DNA from: Neodiprion pinetum
Taxonomy: Eukaryota > Arthropoda > Insecta > Hymenoptera > Diprionidae
Reading direction: 5' to 3'
NCBI RefSeq assembly: GCF_021155775.2
Contig: NC_060232.1
Span: forward strand, 21,893,922 to 21,957,921
Length of the DNA: 64,000 bases
The first letter of the stretch is position 1; every line of letters begins with the position of its first letter. The notes under the pieces were generated by a model that saw only the letters and a program-made list of their open reading frames with translations, ran no database searches and was not told the DNA's origin. A program made the position numbers and the translations under genes. Shown here one piece after another: positions 11,205 through 21,513 of the stretch.

Positions 11205-11764
11205 AATACTAAATTTTCTTGGGAACTTGGACAGAATTGATCAGATTCAACTTATCAAAATTTGCAACGTTTCGTTGGTTTCATTTATTTTCCAACTTCA
11301 TCAGGCAAGCTGTAACAGATGTACATAAACTTTAAAATTAAGTTGCATAAAACAATAGACATGATACATGTAAGTTACAAATTCAGAAATAATAAACTAA
11401 ACAAAATTACAAAATATTTACTTTTGAGGTTAAATCATCGTTAAAATCCTTTGGTTCATAACATCAAGTCAAAAATATGTTTAAATAAGACTAGACAGAT
11501 ATATACATTTTTTTTAATAAAATTATAAATTCATTGTGCCAATAAATCAATTTAAATAAAATAAAATGGACAAATATAATGATGGACAAATACACATGTC
11601 AAACGTAGTGACTCTTAAATCACAGACTGTACTACTCTCACACAGTGTGATAGAACGTGTGGAGCTCGCATTATCTGTATTGTCAACATGACTCTGTTGT
11701 CCATGACTACTACTATTCATATTGTGCGCGAAAGTTCAACCTCTAAGTAAAATAAAAATAATTA

Positions 11765-12672
11765 CTATGACTTCACTAAATCCTTAACATCATTTATCAG
11801 GTCACTGTAAATTGTACTGAGGTTTTGCGTGTCGGATCTAAAATTGACACAATTCATCGCCTTAATAAAAATCATTTCACTTAGGTTTCTCTTCATGTAA
11901 TTTTTCTCCAGATCTAAAATCTCAACATCCTCGAACTGAAAGTTATGACCATCCTCAACAAAGTGATGTTCCGCTAATGCTGTTTTGTTGTTTTTTATGG
12001 ACTTCTCAGGTCTGCAGTCAAGTTTGTGTTGTCTCACTCTGGCTTTTAATTTTTGCCTGGTCTGTCCAACGTACCATTTGCCACACGAGCACGGAATCCT
12101 GTATACCAGGCCAGATCTATCTTCTTTCTCCACTTTGTCTTTTAGCCGGGAAAATAGATCCTTAACCTTGAATACATTATAGAATACCAACTTGCAGTTG
12201 GTGTGCCTAAATAAAGATCCCAGTCTTGGTGACAAGCCTTTTATGTAGGGAAATCTGCTAAACGACCAATTCCTGTTGACATTGTTGCTCCTGATGTTGT
12301 TTCTAATCCTCTCGGACACAATTTTCTCACACTTGCTGATGACCTTGTTTGGATAATTGTTAGATGACAGTAATCTTCTAACCATGCGAATACTTTCCTT
12401 GGTCTTGTTCACATGACTCAATCGCATGGCTCTGTTCAAAAACCCTTTTACAACCCCCCATTTCTGGCTCAATGGATGGTTGGAATTAAAATTCAAAATT
12501 CTTCCTGAGCTGTACGGTTTCTTGAACCAAGAAGTTATAAGATCACCATCTTCTGATCTTTCTATTAGTATGTCCAAAAAAGGCAACTTCCCGTTATTCT
12601 CAACTTCCAAGGTAAACTGGATGTCCTTGTCAACACTATTAAACACATCTAAGATGCTGTCTACTTTATCCT
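11765..12672 (-). pseudogene. Inverted truncated Penelope ORF (end of RT plus GIY-YIG)
   Basis: This is a minus-strand copy of the C-terminal part of the Penelope protein, from DKVDSILDVFNSVDKDIQ to the common C-terminus. It includes the GIY-YIG endonuclease (GLVYRIPCSCGKWYVGQT). It lacks the reverse transcriptase core and its own start. It matches codons of 14466-15374 almost base for base, with a few differences (for example QKWG versus QKLG), so the copies are of recent common origin. Confidence 0.9.
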
Positions 12673-12861
12673 TGTCTATTGTTTTATGCAACTTAATTTT
12701 AAAGTTTATGTACATCTGTTACAGCTTGTCTGATGAAGTTGGAAAATAAATGAAACCAACGAAACGTTGCAAATTTTGATAAGTTGAATCTGATCAATTC
12801 TGTCCAAGTTCCCAAGAAAATTTAGTATTTATTACATTTAACATGGATGAGAACCAAGATT
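12673..12861 (+). repeat. Penelope pseudo-LTR, left copy
   Basis: This 189-bp block is repeated directly at 15778-15966. It runs from TGTCTATTG to the first codons of the ORF (ATG at 12843). One difference is visible (CTTGTCTGATG here, CTTGCCTGATG in the right copy). The right copy therefore ends inside a dangling ORF start directly at the target duplication, as expected for transcription and integration through tandem units. Confidence 0.85.
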
Positions 12862-15374
12862 TGGATTTTAGAAAACTGGGAGGTTTTTTCAGACGCATAA
12901 GACAAGATTTCGATATAAGTACATGTAAGATGGTTAAAGATTTAACCCGTTGCCATAAGAAACTAGCCAACATGAGGAATAGACGGAATTTCTTACTTAG
13001 ATGCCGAGCCAATAACTTAATTCCTCTACATATTTTTAATAAGGTGGACTACATTTACACCGTCTGTTTAGATGATCACCCGTTTAGAAGAGAAGTTAGT
13101 CACGTATTGTTGAGTACTAGAACCAAGCTACTAAATCTAGAAATCAAGATTACCTTGTGGAAGATTGATAATTTACTACGTACGATAGATAACCTCAAAA
13201 GAAACGTGGAGTCCCGTTTTCCATTAGTTTTATGGATGCAAACTTTGAACAAGCTCCATAATTACTACGAGAGCAATTTTAAGAAAATAAAAAAACAAAA
13301 CATCAAAAAGTTTGGGAAGCTACAAGACAAGATGACTGACAATGTAGAACAAAAAGTTGGAAACAGAATTTATAATTTTACTGATACAGTTTTACCATCA
13401 GAAGTCCAGAAGATCTTGGAGTTAGATTTTAACTATGGACTACCAACAACGAATATCAATCAACCGGTCGTTACAATTATTAAGGATCTGGAGGGATGTA
13501 TCGACAAAGTGAAAGATGACGAGTTATCCAACGAGGGTTTGACGGAAGTGAGAAATAATCTGAGAGCAAGAGGTGTAAATATTGTGACAAATCACATTAA
13601 ATATCGGCGTAGAAGCAACAGCAATCACAAGAAAAACTTCAACCTAGTTAAAAATATCAAAGTCACAAGAAATTTCTTTAAACAACATGAAGATCTCTTA
13701 GTAATGCGCTCAGATAAAGGTAATTCAACAGTGGTCATGTACAAAGAAGAATACCTCACAGAAATGAATAAGTTGGTTGGCGACCGTAAAACATATGAAA
13801 AGATCAAAAGAGATCCTACGTCAAAGCTACAAAACATAAGCAACCGCTTAATAAAGAAGCTTGTGGATATTGGTATCCTTGACAACATCCAAGGTAAGCT
13901 AATGCGAACTCACAGTGCATTGGCACCAAGAATCTATGGCTTAAGGAAAACCCACAAACCTAGGTGTAAACTTAGACCAGTGGTCAGTAGCATAGGATCA
14001 CCAGGTTATGAGATCGCCAATTTTGTTCATAAGAGTCTGCTACCGTTCGTAATGAGTCTGAAATATAATGTGACAGATTCATTTCATTTTTTAGACCAAA
14101 TCAAACTGAAAAAGGTAAACGAAGACCATGTTTTAATATCACTGGACGTAGTATCTCTTTTTACTAATGTTTATAACAGTTTAATAAGGAAAATCATCAT
14201 TGAGCGGTGGGATGAAATCCAGAAATTTGTGCAATTGGACCAGACTACTCTACTAGAGCTTATTGATTTTTGTTACGACTCGGGATATTTCATGTTTGAT
14301 GGCAATTTTTACCTTCAGAAGGAAGGATGTGCTATGGGGAGTCCAGCAAGTCCTTCAATTGCCATCATTGCAGTAGATTATGTTGTTTCAATGGCGTTGA
14401 CTCACCTTGACTTTGAAATTCCGATTATTAAGTCGTATGTTGATGATCTCTTCGCAGTGGTTCCAAAGGATAAAGTAGACAGCATCTTAGATGTGTTTAA
14501 TAGTGTTGACAAGGACATCCAGTTGACCTTGGAAGTTGAGAATAACGGGAAGTTGCCTTTTTTGGACATACTAATAGAAAGATCAGAAGATGGTGATCTT
14601 ATAACTTCTTGGTTCAAGAAACCGTACAGCTCAGGAAGAATTTTGAATTTTAATTCCAATCATCCATTGAGCCAGAAATTGGGGGTTGTAAAAGGGTTTT
14701 TGAACAGAGCCATGCGCTTGAGTCATGTGAACAAGACCAAGGAAAGTATTCGCATGGTTAGAAGATTACTGTCATCTAACAATTATCCAAACAAAGTCAT
14801 CAGCAAGTGTGAGAAAATTGTGTCCGAGAGGATTAGAAACAACATCAGGAGCAACAATGTCAACAGGAATTGGTCGTTTAGCAGATTTCCCTACATAAAA
14901 GGCTTGTCACCAAGACTGGGATCTTTATTTAGGCACACCAACTGCAAGTTGGTATTCTATAATGTATTCAAGGTTAAGGATCTATTTTCCCGGCTAAAAG
15001 ACAAAGTGGAGAAAGAAGATAGATCTGGCCTGGTATACAGGATTCCGTGCTCGTGTGGCAAATGGTACGTTGGACAGACCAGGCAAAAATTAAAAGCCAG
15101 AGTGAGACAACACAAACTTGACTGCAGACCTGAGAAGTCCATAAAAAACAACAAAACAGCATTAGCGGAACATCACTTTGTTGAGGATGGTCATAACTTT
15201 CAGTTCGAGGATGTTGAGATTTTAGATCTGGAGAAAAATTACATGAAGAGAAACCTAAGTGAAATGATTTTTATTAAGGCGATGAATTGTGTCAATTTTA
15301 GATCCGACACGCAAAACCTCAGTACAATTTACAGTGACCTGATAAATGATGTTAAGGATTTAGTGAAGTCATAG
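12843..15374 (+). CDS. Penelope reverse transcriptase with GIY-YIG endonuclease
   Basis: This intact 843-residue protein makes cDNA at a nicked target. A charged, basic N-terminal region is followed by the RT. Landmarks are IYGLRKTHKP, LRPVVSSIGSPGYE (about residues 365-395), SLDVVSLFTNV (about 430), GCAMGSPASPSIA (about 497) and the YVDD catalytic box (about 531). A linker leads to a C-terminal GIY-YIG nuclease (from about residue 727: GLVYRIP, KWYVGQTRQKLKARV, then AEHHFVEDGH). No stop or frameshift is seen, so the element may still be active. The start ATG lies within the pseudo-LTR. Confidence 0.95.
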   Translation: MDENQDLDFRKLGGFFRRIRQDFDISTCKMVKDLTRCHKKLANMRNRRNFLLRCRANNLIPLHIFNKVDYIYTVCLDDHPFRREVSHVLLSTRTKLLNLEIKITLWKIDNLLRTIDNLKRNVESRFPLVLWMQTLNKLHNYYESNFKKIKKQNIKKFGKLQDKMTDNVEQKVGNRIYNFTDTVLPSEVQKILELDFNYGLPTTNINQPVVTIIKDLEGCIDKVKDDELSNEGLTEVRNNLRARGVNIVTNHIKYRRRSNSNHKKNFNLVKNIKVTRNFFKQHEDLLVMRSDKGNSTVVMYKEEYLTEMNKLVGDRKTYEKIKRDPTSKLQNISNRLIKKLVDIGILDNIQGKLMRTHSALAPRIYGLRKTHKPRCKLRPVVSSIGSPGYEIANFVHKSLLPFVMSLKYNVTDSFHFLDQIKLKKVNEDHVLISLDVVSLFTNVYNSLIRKIIIERWDEIQKFVQLDQTTLLELIDFCYDSGYFMFDGNFYLQKEGCAMGSPASPSIAIIAVDYVVSMALTHLDFEIPIIKSYVDDLFAVVPKDKVDSILDVFNSVDKDIQLTLEVENNGKLPFLDILIERSEDGDLITSWFKKPYSSGRILNFNSNHPLSQKLGVVKGFLNRAMRLSHVNKTKESIRMVRRLLSSNNYPNKVISKCEKIVSERIRNNIRSNNVNRNWSFSRFPYIKGLSPRLGSLFRHTNCKLVFYNVFKVKDLFSRLKDKVEKEDRSGLVYRIPCSCGKWYVGQTRQKLKARVRQHKLDCRPEKSIKNNKTALAEHHFVEDGHNFQFEDVEILDLEKNYMKRNLSEMIFIKAMNCVNFRSDTQNLSTIYSDLINDVKDLVKS

Positions 15375-15777
15375 TAATTATTTTTATTTTACTTAGAGGT
15401 TGAACTTTCGCGCACAATATGAATAGTAGTAGTCATGGACAACAGAGTCATGTTGACAATACAGATAATGCGAGCTCCACACGTTCTATCACACTGTGTG
15501 AGAGTAGTACAGTCTGTGATTTAAGAGTCACTACGTTTGACATGTGTATTTGTCCATCATTATATTTGTCCATTTTATTTTATTTAAATTGATTTATTGG
15601 CACAATGAATTTATAATTTTATTAAAAAAAATGTATATATCTGTCTAGTCTTATTTAAACATATTTTTGACTTGATGTTATGAACCAAAGGATTTTAACG
15701 ATGATTTAACCTCAAAAGTAAATATTTTGTAATTTTGTTTAGTTTATTATTTCTGAATTTGTAACTTACATGTATCA

Positions 15778-15966
15778 TGTCTATTGTTTTATGCAACTTA
15801 ATTTTAAAGTTTATGTACATCTGTTACAGCTTGCCTGATGAAGTTGGAAAATAAATGAAACCAACGAAACGTTGCAAATTTTGATAAGTTGAATCTGATC
15901 AATTCTGTCCAAGTTCCCAAGAAAATTTAGTATTTATTACATTTAACATGGATGAGAACCAAGATT
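15778..15966 (+). repeat. Penelope pseudo-LTR, right copy
   Basis: This is the direct repeat of 12673-12861. It ends with ATGGATGAGAACCAAGATT, the first codons of the ORF, directly abutting the 13-bp target duplication. Confidence 0.85.
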
Positions 15967-15979
15967 TAAATTTACAATA

Positions 15980-16400
15980 TTCTAATCGACACGCTCGGGC
16001 CAATAACAGGTTTATGGGGAAAGATTTTGATCCTAGTAACGTGGAATCGTAACTCAGGTATTTTGGCGTAAACAATCTATACGATTCGTTCAAGTGGTGG
16101 CATAATCCTATCGATATATCAACTCACTCGGACGATCCGCCGATCGATTACATCCTTAATCGGTGGATATCCGAATATCCTATAGAGCTTTACAAGGATC
16201 ATCAAGATTTTAATTCGTTTGTCTCGAGCACTTCACACCTCGGGTTCTGATGAAGGATGGGAACAATGGAAAAATTATGACCGAATTCATCAGGGATACA
16301 AGTAAAACTGGGCACATTTACCATTAAAGTTAGCAAACGTGTCAAGGATGCCGAAAGTGCAACGTTGAACACCATCACGTTTAACTATTATAAGCATCGC
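15980..16400 (+). pseudogene. Polinton copy 1: DNA polymerase B fragment, continued
   Basis: Homology resumes after the Penelope insertion. It reads SNRHARANNRFMGKDFDPSN (compare the copy-2 sequence at about 60752), a stop, then FGVNNLYDS, which is a changed form of the palm motif VNNLYG. Further on lies MKDGNNGKIMTEF, matching MKDESNGKIMTEF in copy 2. Large internal deletions and several frame breaks mean no polymerase could be made. Confidence 0.65.
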
Positions 16401-17110
16401 ATGGGGAGGCTTACAAAGAGTCGGTCCATACCAGAACGCCTAATACGCAGTAAAAAACATGAAGTTGGCCCCATTGTACTGAAAAATTGACGTTGAATTG
16501 GCAAGACTGTAATATGCAACTGGTACCTGGACAAACAGACGCAATACCTTGAGGGGTTTACCACCACCCCCACAATAAACCAACCATAGGATAGAACTGT
16601 GGACATAGAACTGCTGTAAGGATAACCCATCATCAAACAGAGACATTTCCTGGTCAATACGATAGATCCATGTGAAACTGCACACATTTACCACCACGGA
16701 TGAGGATGAAACGAAAATATGGCAACGGTGTTAAAGTGAGTAAGCGTGTCAAGGATTGCAAAATTCAACGATGAATAGCATCACGTTTAATGATTATAAG
16801 AACCGTCTGAGGGGCTTACCAAGAGTTGACCCACCCCACAGTGTTTAATACGTAGTAAAAAAAAAAAAAATGAGAAAACAAAATACAAAGTTAGCTCCAT
16901 TGTACGGCAAAAATTGACGCTGAGCTGGTAAGACGGTAATATGCAACTGATATCTGGGCAAAGAGGCACCAGACCTTGGAGGCTGTGCTACAACCTCGCA
17001 ATAAACTATCCGTAGGATAGAACTGAGGGCATAGAACCGTTGTAAATATATACGTTGACACACGGGGCGATCCTTCATGAAGCAGAGACGTTTCGCCAGC
17101 AATACGATAT
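16329..17110 (+). repeat. Diverged tandem duplication within Polinton copy 1
   Basis: Two adjacent segments of roughly 380 bp (about 16329-16715 and 16726-17110) share the same order of blocks. These are AAAGT(G)AG(C/T)AA(A/G)CGTGTCAAGGAT, then AACATCACGTTTAA-like sequence, CTAATACGCAGTAAA / TTAATACGTAGTAAA, CCCCATTGTAC, GTAATATGCAACTG, and ATAGGATAGAACTG / GTAGGATAGAACTG. Identity is clearly below 90 percent, so the duplication is old. The first block corresponds to a C-terminal polymerase B motif (compare KFDDYKR in copy 2). Confidence 0.6.
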
Positions 17111-17544
17111 TGAGCAGATCGAAGTTTCAAAATTCGAATACCATGTAAATTCTTGTATTCATCAATTATTTATTTATTTATTATTAATATATTGAGCAAT
17201 TATTCATATTTATTCGTTTACCACGAGAAAAGTTTTCAGAAAATGAAAAAAAGTTTCCAGAAAACGAAAAAAAGTTTTCTGAAAATGAAAATAAAGTTTT
17301 CCAAAAAATAAAATGTGTAATCATCGTATGGAAAAATTGCATATTATCATTATTATTATCATTATTATTATTATTATTATTTTCATAGTACAGAGTATGG
17401 CACATGTGCGTACAAAGGAGATAAAATGTGGAAATATTTGTGTATTCAAAATCTTTCATTGTAATTCGGAAAATACATACAAATTATGTTACATGTCTGT
17501 TTTATTTATTCAACTATTGTGCGAAGTATCAAAACCCAACTACT
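17111..17544. other. AT-rich spacer with simple repeats
   Basis: No gene is seen. About 17228-17300 holds three to four units of a roughly 21-bp phrase (gttttcagaaaatgaaaaaaa). About 17340-17385 is an (ATT)n-type microsatellite. The stretch 17511-17550 matches 63961-64000 at about 33 of 40 positions, which ties it to Polinton copy 2. Confidence 0.5.
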
Positions 17545-18113
17545 TCACATAGAACAGATTCCCCCGTTTGCGTAATACTTTCTCCACAAGGGAGCCGTCG
17601 CGTCGGGATATTTCACTTTGTTGAGCTCTTCCTCGTAGAAACCCCCCTCGATGGAATGATCTTGAAAATCGGTAAGTTTGTAGATGGGTGGATTGGTATT
17701 TTTCACCTCACTCACGGTGAATATTTCTGTCGTCCAATTGGGTGTATAGCCTTTTTCGAATACATTCTTGTACTTGCTGATTCGAACTCTATCACTTACA
17801 CTGAATTTCCGCGCTCGATCACTTCGTTTGATTTGCCGAGGCTTGTACACGCTACGATACAGCTGTTTTTCATTCTCCGTGCTAACATCCACCGGTTTCA
17901 TCCGAATCGTGCGATGTTTGGTGTTGTTGTAGGACTTCATTAAATCATCCAAAATATTAATCCACTCGTACGATCCTTGGAGAGTAAACCGCTTCCACAT
18001 TTTATTTTTCAATGATCGATTAAAACGTTCGCATATCGACGCCTTTAAGTTGCTGAATGTCGAATACATGTTGCTGTAAAATTCTTTGCCTTGATCAATG
18101 TGCAGATGTGTAG
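17545..18113 (-). pseudogene. Polinton copy 1: retroviral-type integrase, 5'-truncated
   Basis: This minus-strand fragment keeps the second half of an rve-type integrase. It has HIDQGKEFYS (second catalytic Asp), CERFNRSLKNKMWK (catalytic Glu) and YNNTKHRTI. The C-terminal region (DRVRISKYKNVFEKGY, NWTTEIFTV, YKLTDF, then YEEELNKV) is characteristic of Polinton/Maverick integrases. The first catalytic Asp and the HHCC finger are missing, because homology stops at 18113 where an LTR-like sequence begins. The apparent ATG at 18156 belongs to that inserted sequence. The remaining 190 codons are free of stops. Confidence 0.82.
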
Positions 18114-19301
18114 TGTAACGTGGCGTTTCAGAGTCGCCCGTCACAAGGGCACACAACCGTTATTATTTCTAGTTTGCGCGTCTTCAGCAGGGTACTCTAA
18201 CCGAACTCGATACAAAATAGGCAATAACTACTTTTAACTAATTCTTTCTTCGTAAATTCTGTATTTCGCGCTTCGGCGCACGCTAATAAGGTACTTGGAC
18301 GACAACGATCACGACCACCGAGGGACCGATATCTACCGTTTCCAGCTCTCGACGACTTCGCCTACCGACGGTCTAATCAGACTATACTGGCTACCTTGGT
18401 GCACTTCTCTTGCTACCGGGGTAGCATCCACCCAAACCTTCCGTATCGCCTCGACTGCCGGTGAACAGGAAGATAAAAATCCTCCCGACGGCCGAGGGCA
18501 CCGCTCCTCAAGGAGGAACCAGCTGCCCGCTCTATCGGATGCCGTAAGGATGGCGTGAAGGGCAGACCGTAGCCTGCCATCTTCCGACTTACCGGCCTGG
18601 TGCCGGACCGACCCCAAACCACTACGTTCAGATTGATAAAGCCATCGTTCCGAGGATCGACGGAGCCTTCCTGTCGGCAAGGACTAATTGTGTGGGTCGT
18701 GGTCCACGGTTTAGCCAACCGTCTGACTGCATGACCTCGGGTATAGGCAGCCGGTTACTGCCTGTACAGAAGCCGGTGAAAGTGAACAGTGAGGCGTCAC
18801 TCTCCACTCGGTAACTCTGACCGAGAGGCACCCTGTGTATGCCTCTGTCAAAGAAGTCCCCGATGATAGGTAACCTGGACAGTAAACTGAAGCAGCTATT
18901 AAATCGTACGAGTTGGTGTCAATAACGAAATCACGAGCAGCACATTACGCCACATCTAGCGGTAATCTCCGAAAACGCATGACCACGCCGCAACCAATAT
19001 TTGCCACAGGGGGATGGCCTATTTGCGGTGGGGGTCAACCAACCAATCAGAGGGAAGAAGAATCACCTCACGACAACCGCGAGATCGGCGAGCCGAACTC
19101 CGACCTCCTATTCTACGCTTGACCTGCTGAGTGATAGCTACGAATTTCTGAATCCTCCCTGTTGGGATTTTTACTCAGGATAATAAAGGTGCACTTCTAT
19201 TTTTAATTGAATAAACACAAATAACAGTATTTTTATTGAATAACGAAACAATTTGAATAGTGGGTAGAGGAGAGGTTTTGTTTGTGATCATGTCCGTTAC
19301 A
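18114..19301 (+). mobile_element. Candidate LTR interrupting the Polinton integrase
   Basis: The segment begins TGTAACG exactly where integrase homology ends and ends with the mirror sequence CGTTACA. It has an AATAAA at 19182-19187 near its right end, which fits a plus-strand LTR of about 1.19 kb. The flanking 5 bp (TGTAG left, CGGCA right) do not match, so it is not a clean solo LTR. It may be the 5' LTR of an element whose remainder was lost. There is no coding potential worth reporting. Confidence 0.45.
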
Positions 19302-19426
19302 CGGCATAGAGAGTACTACCTCTCAAGAGCCTACAAAAGAAAAAGAAAAAAAACAAAAACATAGAAAAGGAAAGCTCATAACAGTGGATTATATCTCATG
19401 CCACTGGTGGCACCACTTCTTTAACG
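19302..19426. other. Short spacer before the solo LTR
   Basis: A purine-rich run lies at about 19335-19372. This might be internal leader of the candidate LTR element at 18114-19301. Nothing else is identified. Confidence 0.3.
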
Positions 19427-19562
19427 ATAACTGTTCGCTATTTGATAGCTAGTAGTTCGACCGAACCGCGTGGAAGGTGTGGGTCGCTGAAGTCAAAGAT
19501 GAGTTTGTTTTTATTTTTGTTTTTATTTTACATCTTATTTATTTTATTTACATATATACAGG

Positions 19563-20021
19563 TTAGAATACTGGTTGCCAAGTAATAATAGGAGAGGTTT
19601 GTGTCCTTTTAAATTGTGGTGGAGGCTGCAGCGAGGATGTCGGGCGTCGAGGGGGGTCAGTCTCAGTCCTAGGTGGCGGCGTGTACCGGCTCTCTGGAGA
19701 GCTTGGTGGTGTCGGGGGACGGCGGTTCTCAGCCGTCTTTACAGGAGACTCCCACTCACTGTCGGTCGTCTGGGTGGCAGTCGACACAAACGAGCGCTGC
19801 GGCTCGGGAAATGGGGAGACTGGAGCCGGGATGCGTCTGTGGTAGCTTGGTGAAGTCAGTCGAGCTCTCCGGACATCCCACAAGGAAAGTAACACAGTTG
19901 GAGGTCTGGTGAGAGGCCGTGACGGGATCTCGATAGGATGCAGTATCCAAGGAACTGGCGGGTTTGAAGCTGCTGTGTTTGTCAGTGGGCTGGCCGCAGC
20001 CAGATAAACAGGATCCGTCAT
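19563..20021 (-). CDS. Proline-rich open frame inside the L1a LTR (copy 1)
   Basis: This is a 152-codon frame fully inside the LTR. The protein is rich in Pro, Ser, Thr and Arg (for example PPTPPSSPESRYTPPPRTE). It has no signal peptide, membrane span or enzymatic motif, and I do not recognise it. The second LTR keeps the same frame (62453-62953), including across a 6-bp length difference. It could be a real LTR-encoded protein or a composition effect. Confidence 0.4.
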   Translation of the reverse strand: MTDPVYLAAASPLTNTAASNPPVPWILHPIEIPSRPLTRPPTVLLSLWDVRRARLTSPSYHRRIPAPVSPFPEPQRSFVSTATQTTDSEWESPVKTAENRRPPTPPSSPESRYTPPPRTETDPPRRPTSSLQPPPQFKRTQTSPIITWQPVF

Positions 20022-20306
20022 GCAATTGGTGTGCTGTTCGGTCTGTCTTATAACGTGTCGTCGTAGCGTCAGTCAAACGTCGTAGCGTCAGTCAAACGTC
20101 GGCGTAGCGTTGAGGAGTAGGTACGGCGTGGCGTTGAAGCGTCAGCGTCGGTAGGGTTTGTCAGGACGAGGTGAACCCGAAGTGTCCTGCCGATCGGTCT
20201 GATCGGTTGTCTCTTATTGCAGCGTCGGTTGGTCTTTGGCAGCGGGAGACCACGTTGGTTGATTACGCAACGCGCTCGGCTGCGTGGGTGGCGTGAGCGG
20301 CGCGCG

Positions 20307-20314
20307 TGACGTCA
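20307..20314. promoter_or_regulatory. CRE-type palindrome TGACGTCA in the L1a LTR
   Basis: A full cAMP-response-element consensus TGACGTCA sits in the part of the LTR that would be U3 if the sense strand is minus. It is conserved in the other copy (63236-63243). CREB/ATF binding is plausible from the motif; function is inferred. Confidence 0.5.
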
Positions 20315-20425
20315 CACTTTCTTCTGGGTCGCGTGATTGGAAAGTGTGAAAGGCTGGTTGCCTCGCGTGGGTTGGAAGGCGCGCGACCAACGAGTTGCGT
20401 TCACAATGTTGTTGTGAACAATAAC

Positions 20426-21082
20426 AGACTTTTGCTTTCTAGCGGGAACTTCTTAATACTCAATGTTTCAACACTCCCGATATAAGCTCTCGATCCTTCT
20501 TCCTTTACCGCTACCGTTTCTATCTTACTATCGTTTTGCTCTACTGTTAGCTTCTTCCTGTAAATTCAAGTCCTTTCCGTCCTTCCTGTTTTTCCTTGTT
20601 TGATATCATAAGTTTCATTCAAAGTAGACTCAGTGTTGTGTGCCTGTGATCGTCTGTTAAGGCAAGGCTTTTGCCTCTGTATTGTATCGTTACGAAGTTG
20701 CTCATAATTTCTATTCTTATGGTATTCATCGACTTTACGTGAATCAAGGTCCACGGATTAGAGTTGCAATAAGCCGCCGTGTGACTGCATGATTTCGGTC
20801 AATAATTATTTTCGTGTCTGAGGGACCTTGTAACTGCCGAATAATTAATTCTTTTGTATTTATAACTTTTCTGATTATTTGTGAATTTCTATTAGTCTGC
20901 TTCTGTATTTTCTTTCGTATTTTGAGCCCTATTGGCTTTACGTTTCATTCCATACTTTTTGTAATAGTAGTGTGCCTTATATTTCATTTCTGTTATTGCT
21001 TATTATATTTTTATTTATTTTTGTGCCTATTGTATCGTATATCGAGTTCCTTGGAGTATAACCGAGCGTAGAATCAGCCTCT
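20426..21082. other. T-rich stretch, nothing identified
   Basis: This is non-coding T-rich sequence between the solo LTR duplication and the truncated end of TelR-1. Short plus-strand frames (for example 20814-21071, Phe/Leu-rich) reflect composition. It may be remnant internal sequence of the 18114-19301 LTR element. Confidence 0.3.
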
Positions 21083-21513
21083 AAATATAACTTCGCGTTG
21101 AAGTCCCCGGCCACGATGATCCTACCCCTTGTTGACCAGATGCTGGCCTGCAGGTCGTCCACCTGGGCCTCGAAGTCGCTGATCGCGACGTTGGGCGAGA
21201 AATAGCAGCTAAAGATTGTTAAGCCACTCGTTCTCGCCCAGACGAACCCCTCCCCTCTTCCCTCCAGCGTGTGGGTGCCCGGGAGGTTGTTCGTCGCCGT
21301 TATTGCCGCGTTCCCCCTCCGGTCCACCAGCCAGCTTCCCTGCTTCCCCGCGCCGCTGGGTTTCGATACTATCAGGATCCCGGCCCTTTGAGTGGCAGCG
21401 GTCTGGGTCAGCAGGTCCTGGGCCGCACGTCTCCGGTTAAGGTTGAGCTGGAGTATTACTACTCCAGGTCCGCCCCCGGGTCCCGTGGTGTCATTCCCTC
21501 TCACTCCTGACAT
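21083..21513 (-). pseudogene. TelR-1 ORF2, endonuclease N-terminal part only
   Basis: The frame starts MSGVRGNDTTG and shows the APE-type endonuclease of R1-clade elements. It reads VVILQLNLNRRRAAQDLLTQ, then a changed catalytic region VSKPSGAG (SEPS in TelR-3), WLVDRRGNAAI and GRIIVAGDFNAK, then stops matching. The Glu-to-Lys change at SEPS would remove the metal-binding Glu. The ATG lies inside the end of ORF1: ATGTCAGGAGTGA holds both the ORF2 start and the ORF1 stop. Confidence 0.8.

Larger units (their letters stand above)
11205..15966 (+). mobile_element. Penelope-like element with inverted partial copy
   Basis: The insertion interrupts Polinton DNA polymerase B and is flanked by a perfect 13-bp duplication TAAATTTACAATA (11192-11204 and 15967-15979). 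It consists of a full plus-strand copy preceded by an inverted, truncated copy of its 3' part. The arms 11205-12672 and 14466-15934 (about 1.47 kb) are near-identical inverted repeats. A 189-bp direct repeat (12673-12861 and 15778-15966) forms the pseudo-LTR and includes the ORF start codon. This complex organisation is typical of Penelope elements. Confidence 0.92.
19432..20420 (-). mobile_element. Solo LTR, family L1a (copy 1)
   Basis: The 989-bp unit runs from TGTTCGCTA to GTTGTGAACA and is flanked by a perfect 5-bp duplication ATAAC (19427-19431 and 20421-20425). The same unit occurs at 62353-63349 with its own duplication, so both are solo LTRs left by recombination. The sense strand is probably minus: AATAAA motifs lie on that strand at about 19510-19555, after the open frame. 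The minus-strand 5' end is a hairpin-like GTTCACAA...TTGTGAAC. The 5-bp duplication and TGTT...AACA ends do not by themselves separate Gypsy from BEL/Pao or Copia. Confidence 0.93.

Noticed and set aside
18156..18156. ATG at 18156 as the Polinton integrase start
   Set aside because: It lies in the LTR-like insertion. Integrase homology begins only at 18113 and lacks the N-terminal half.
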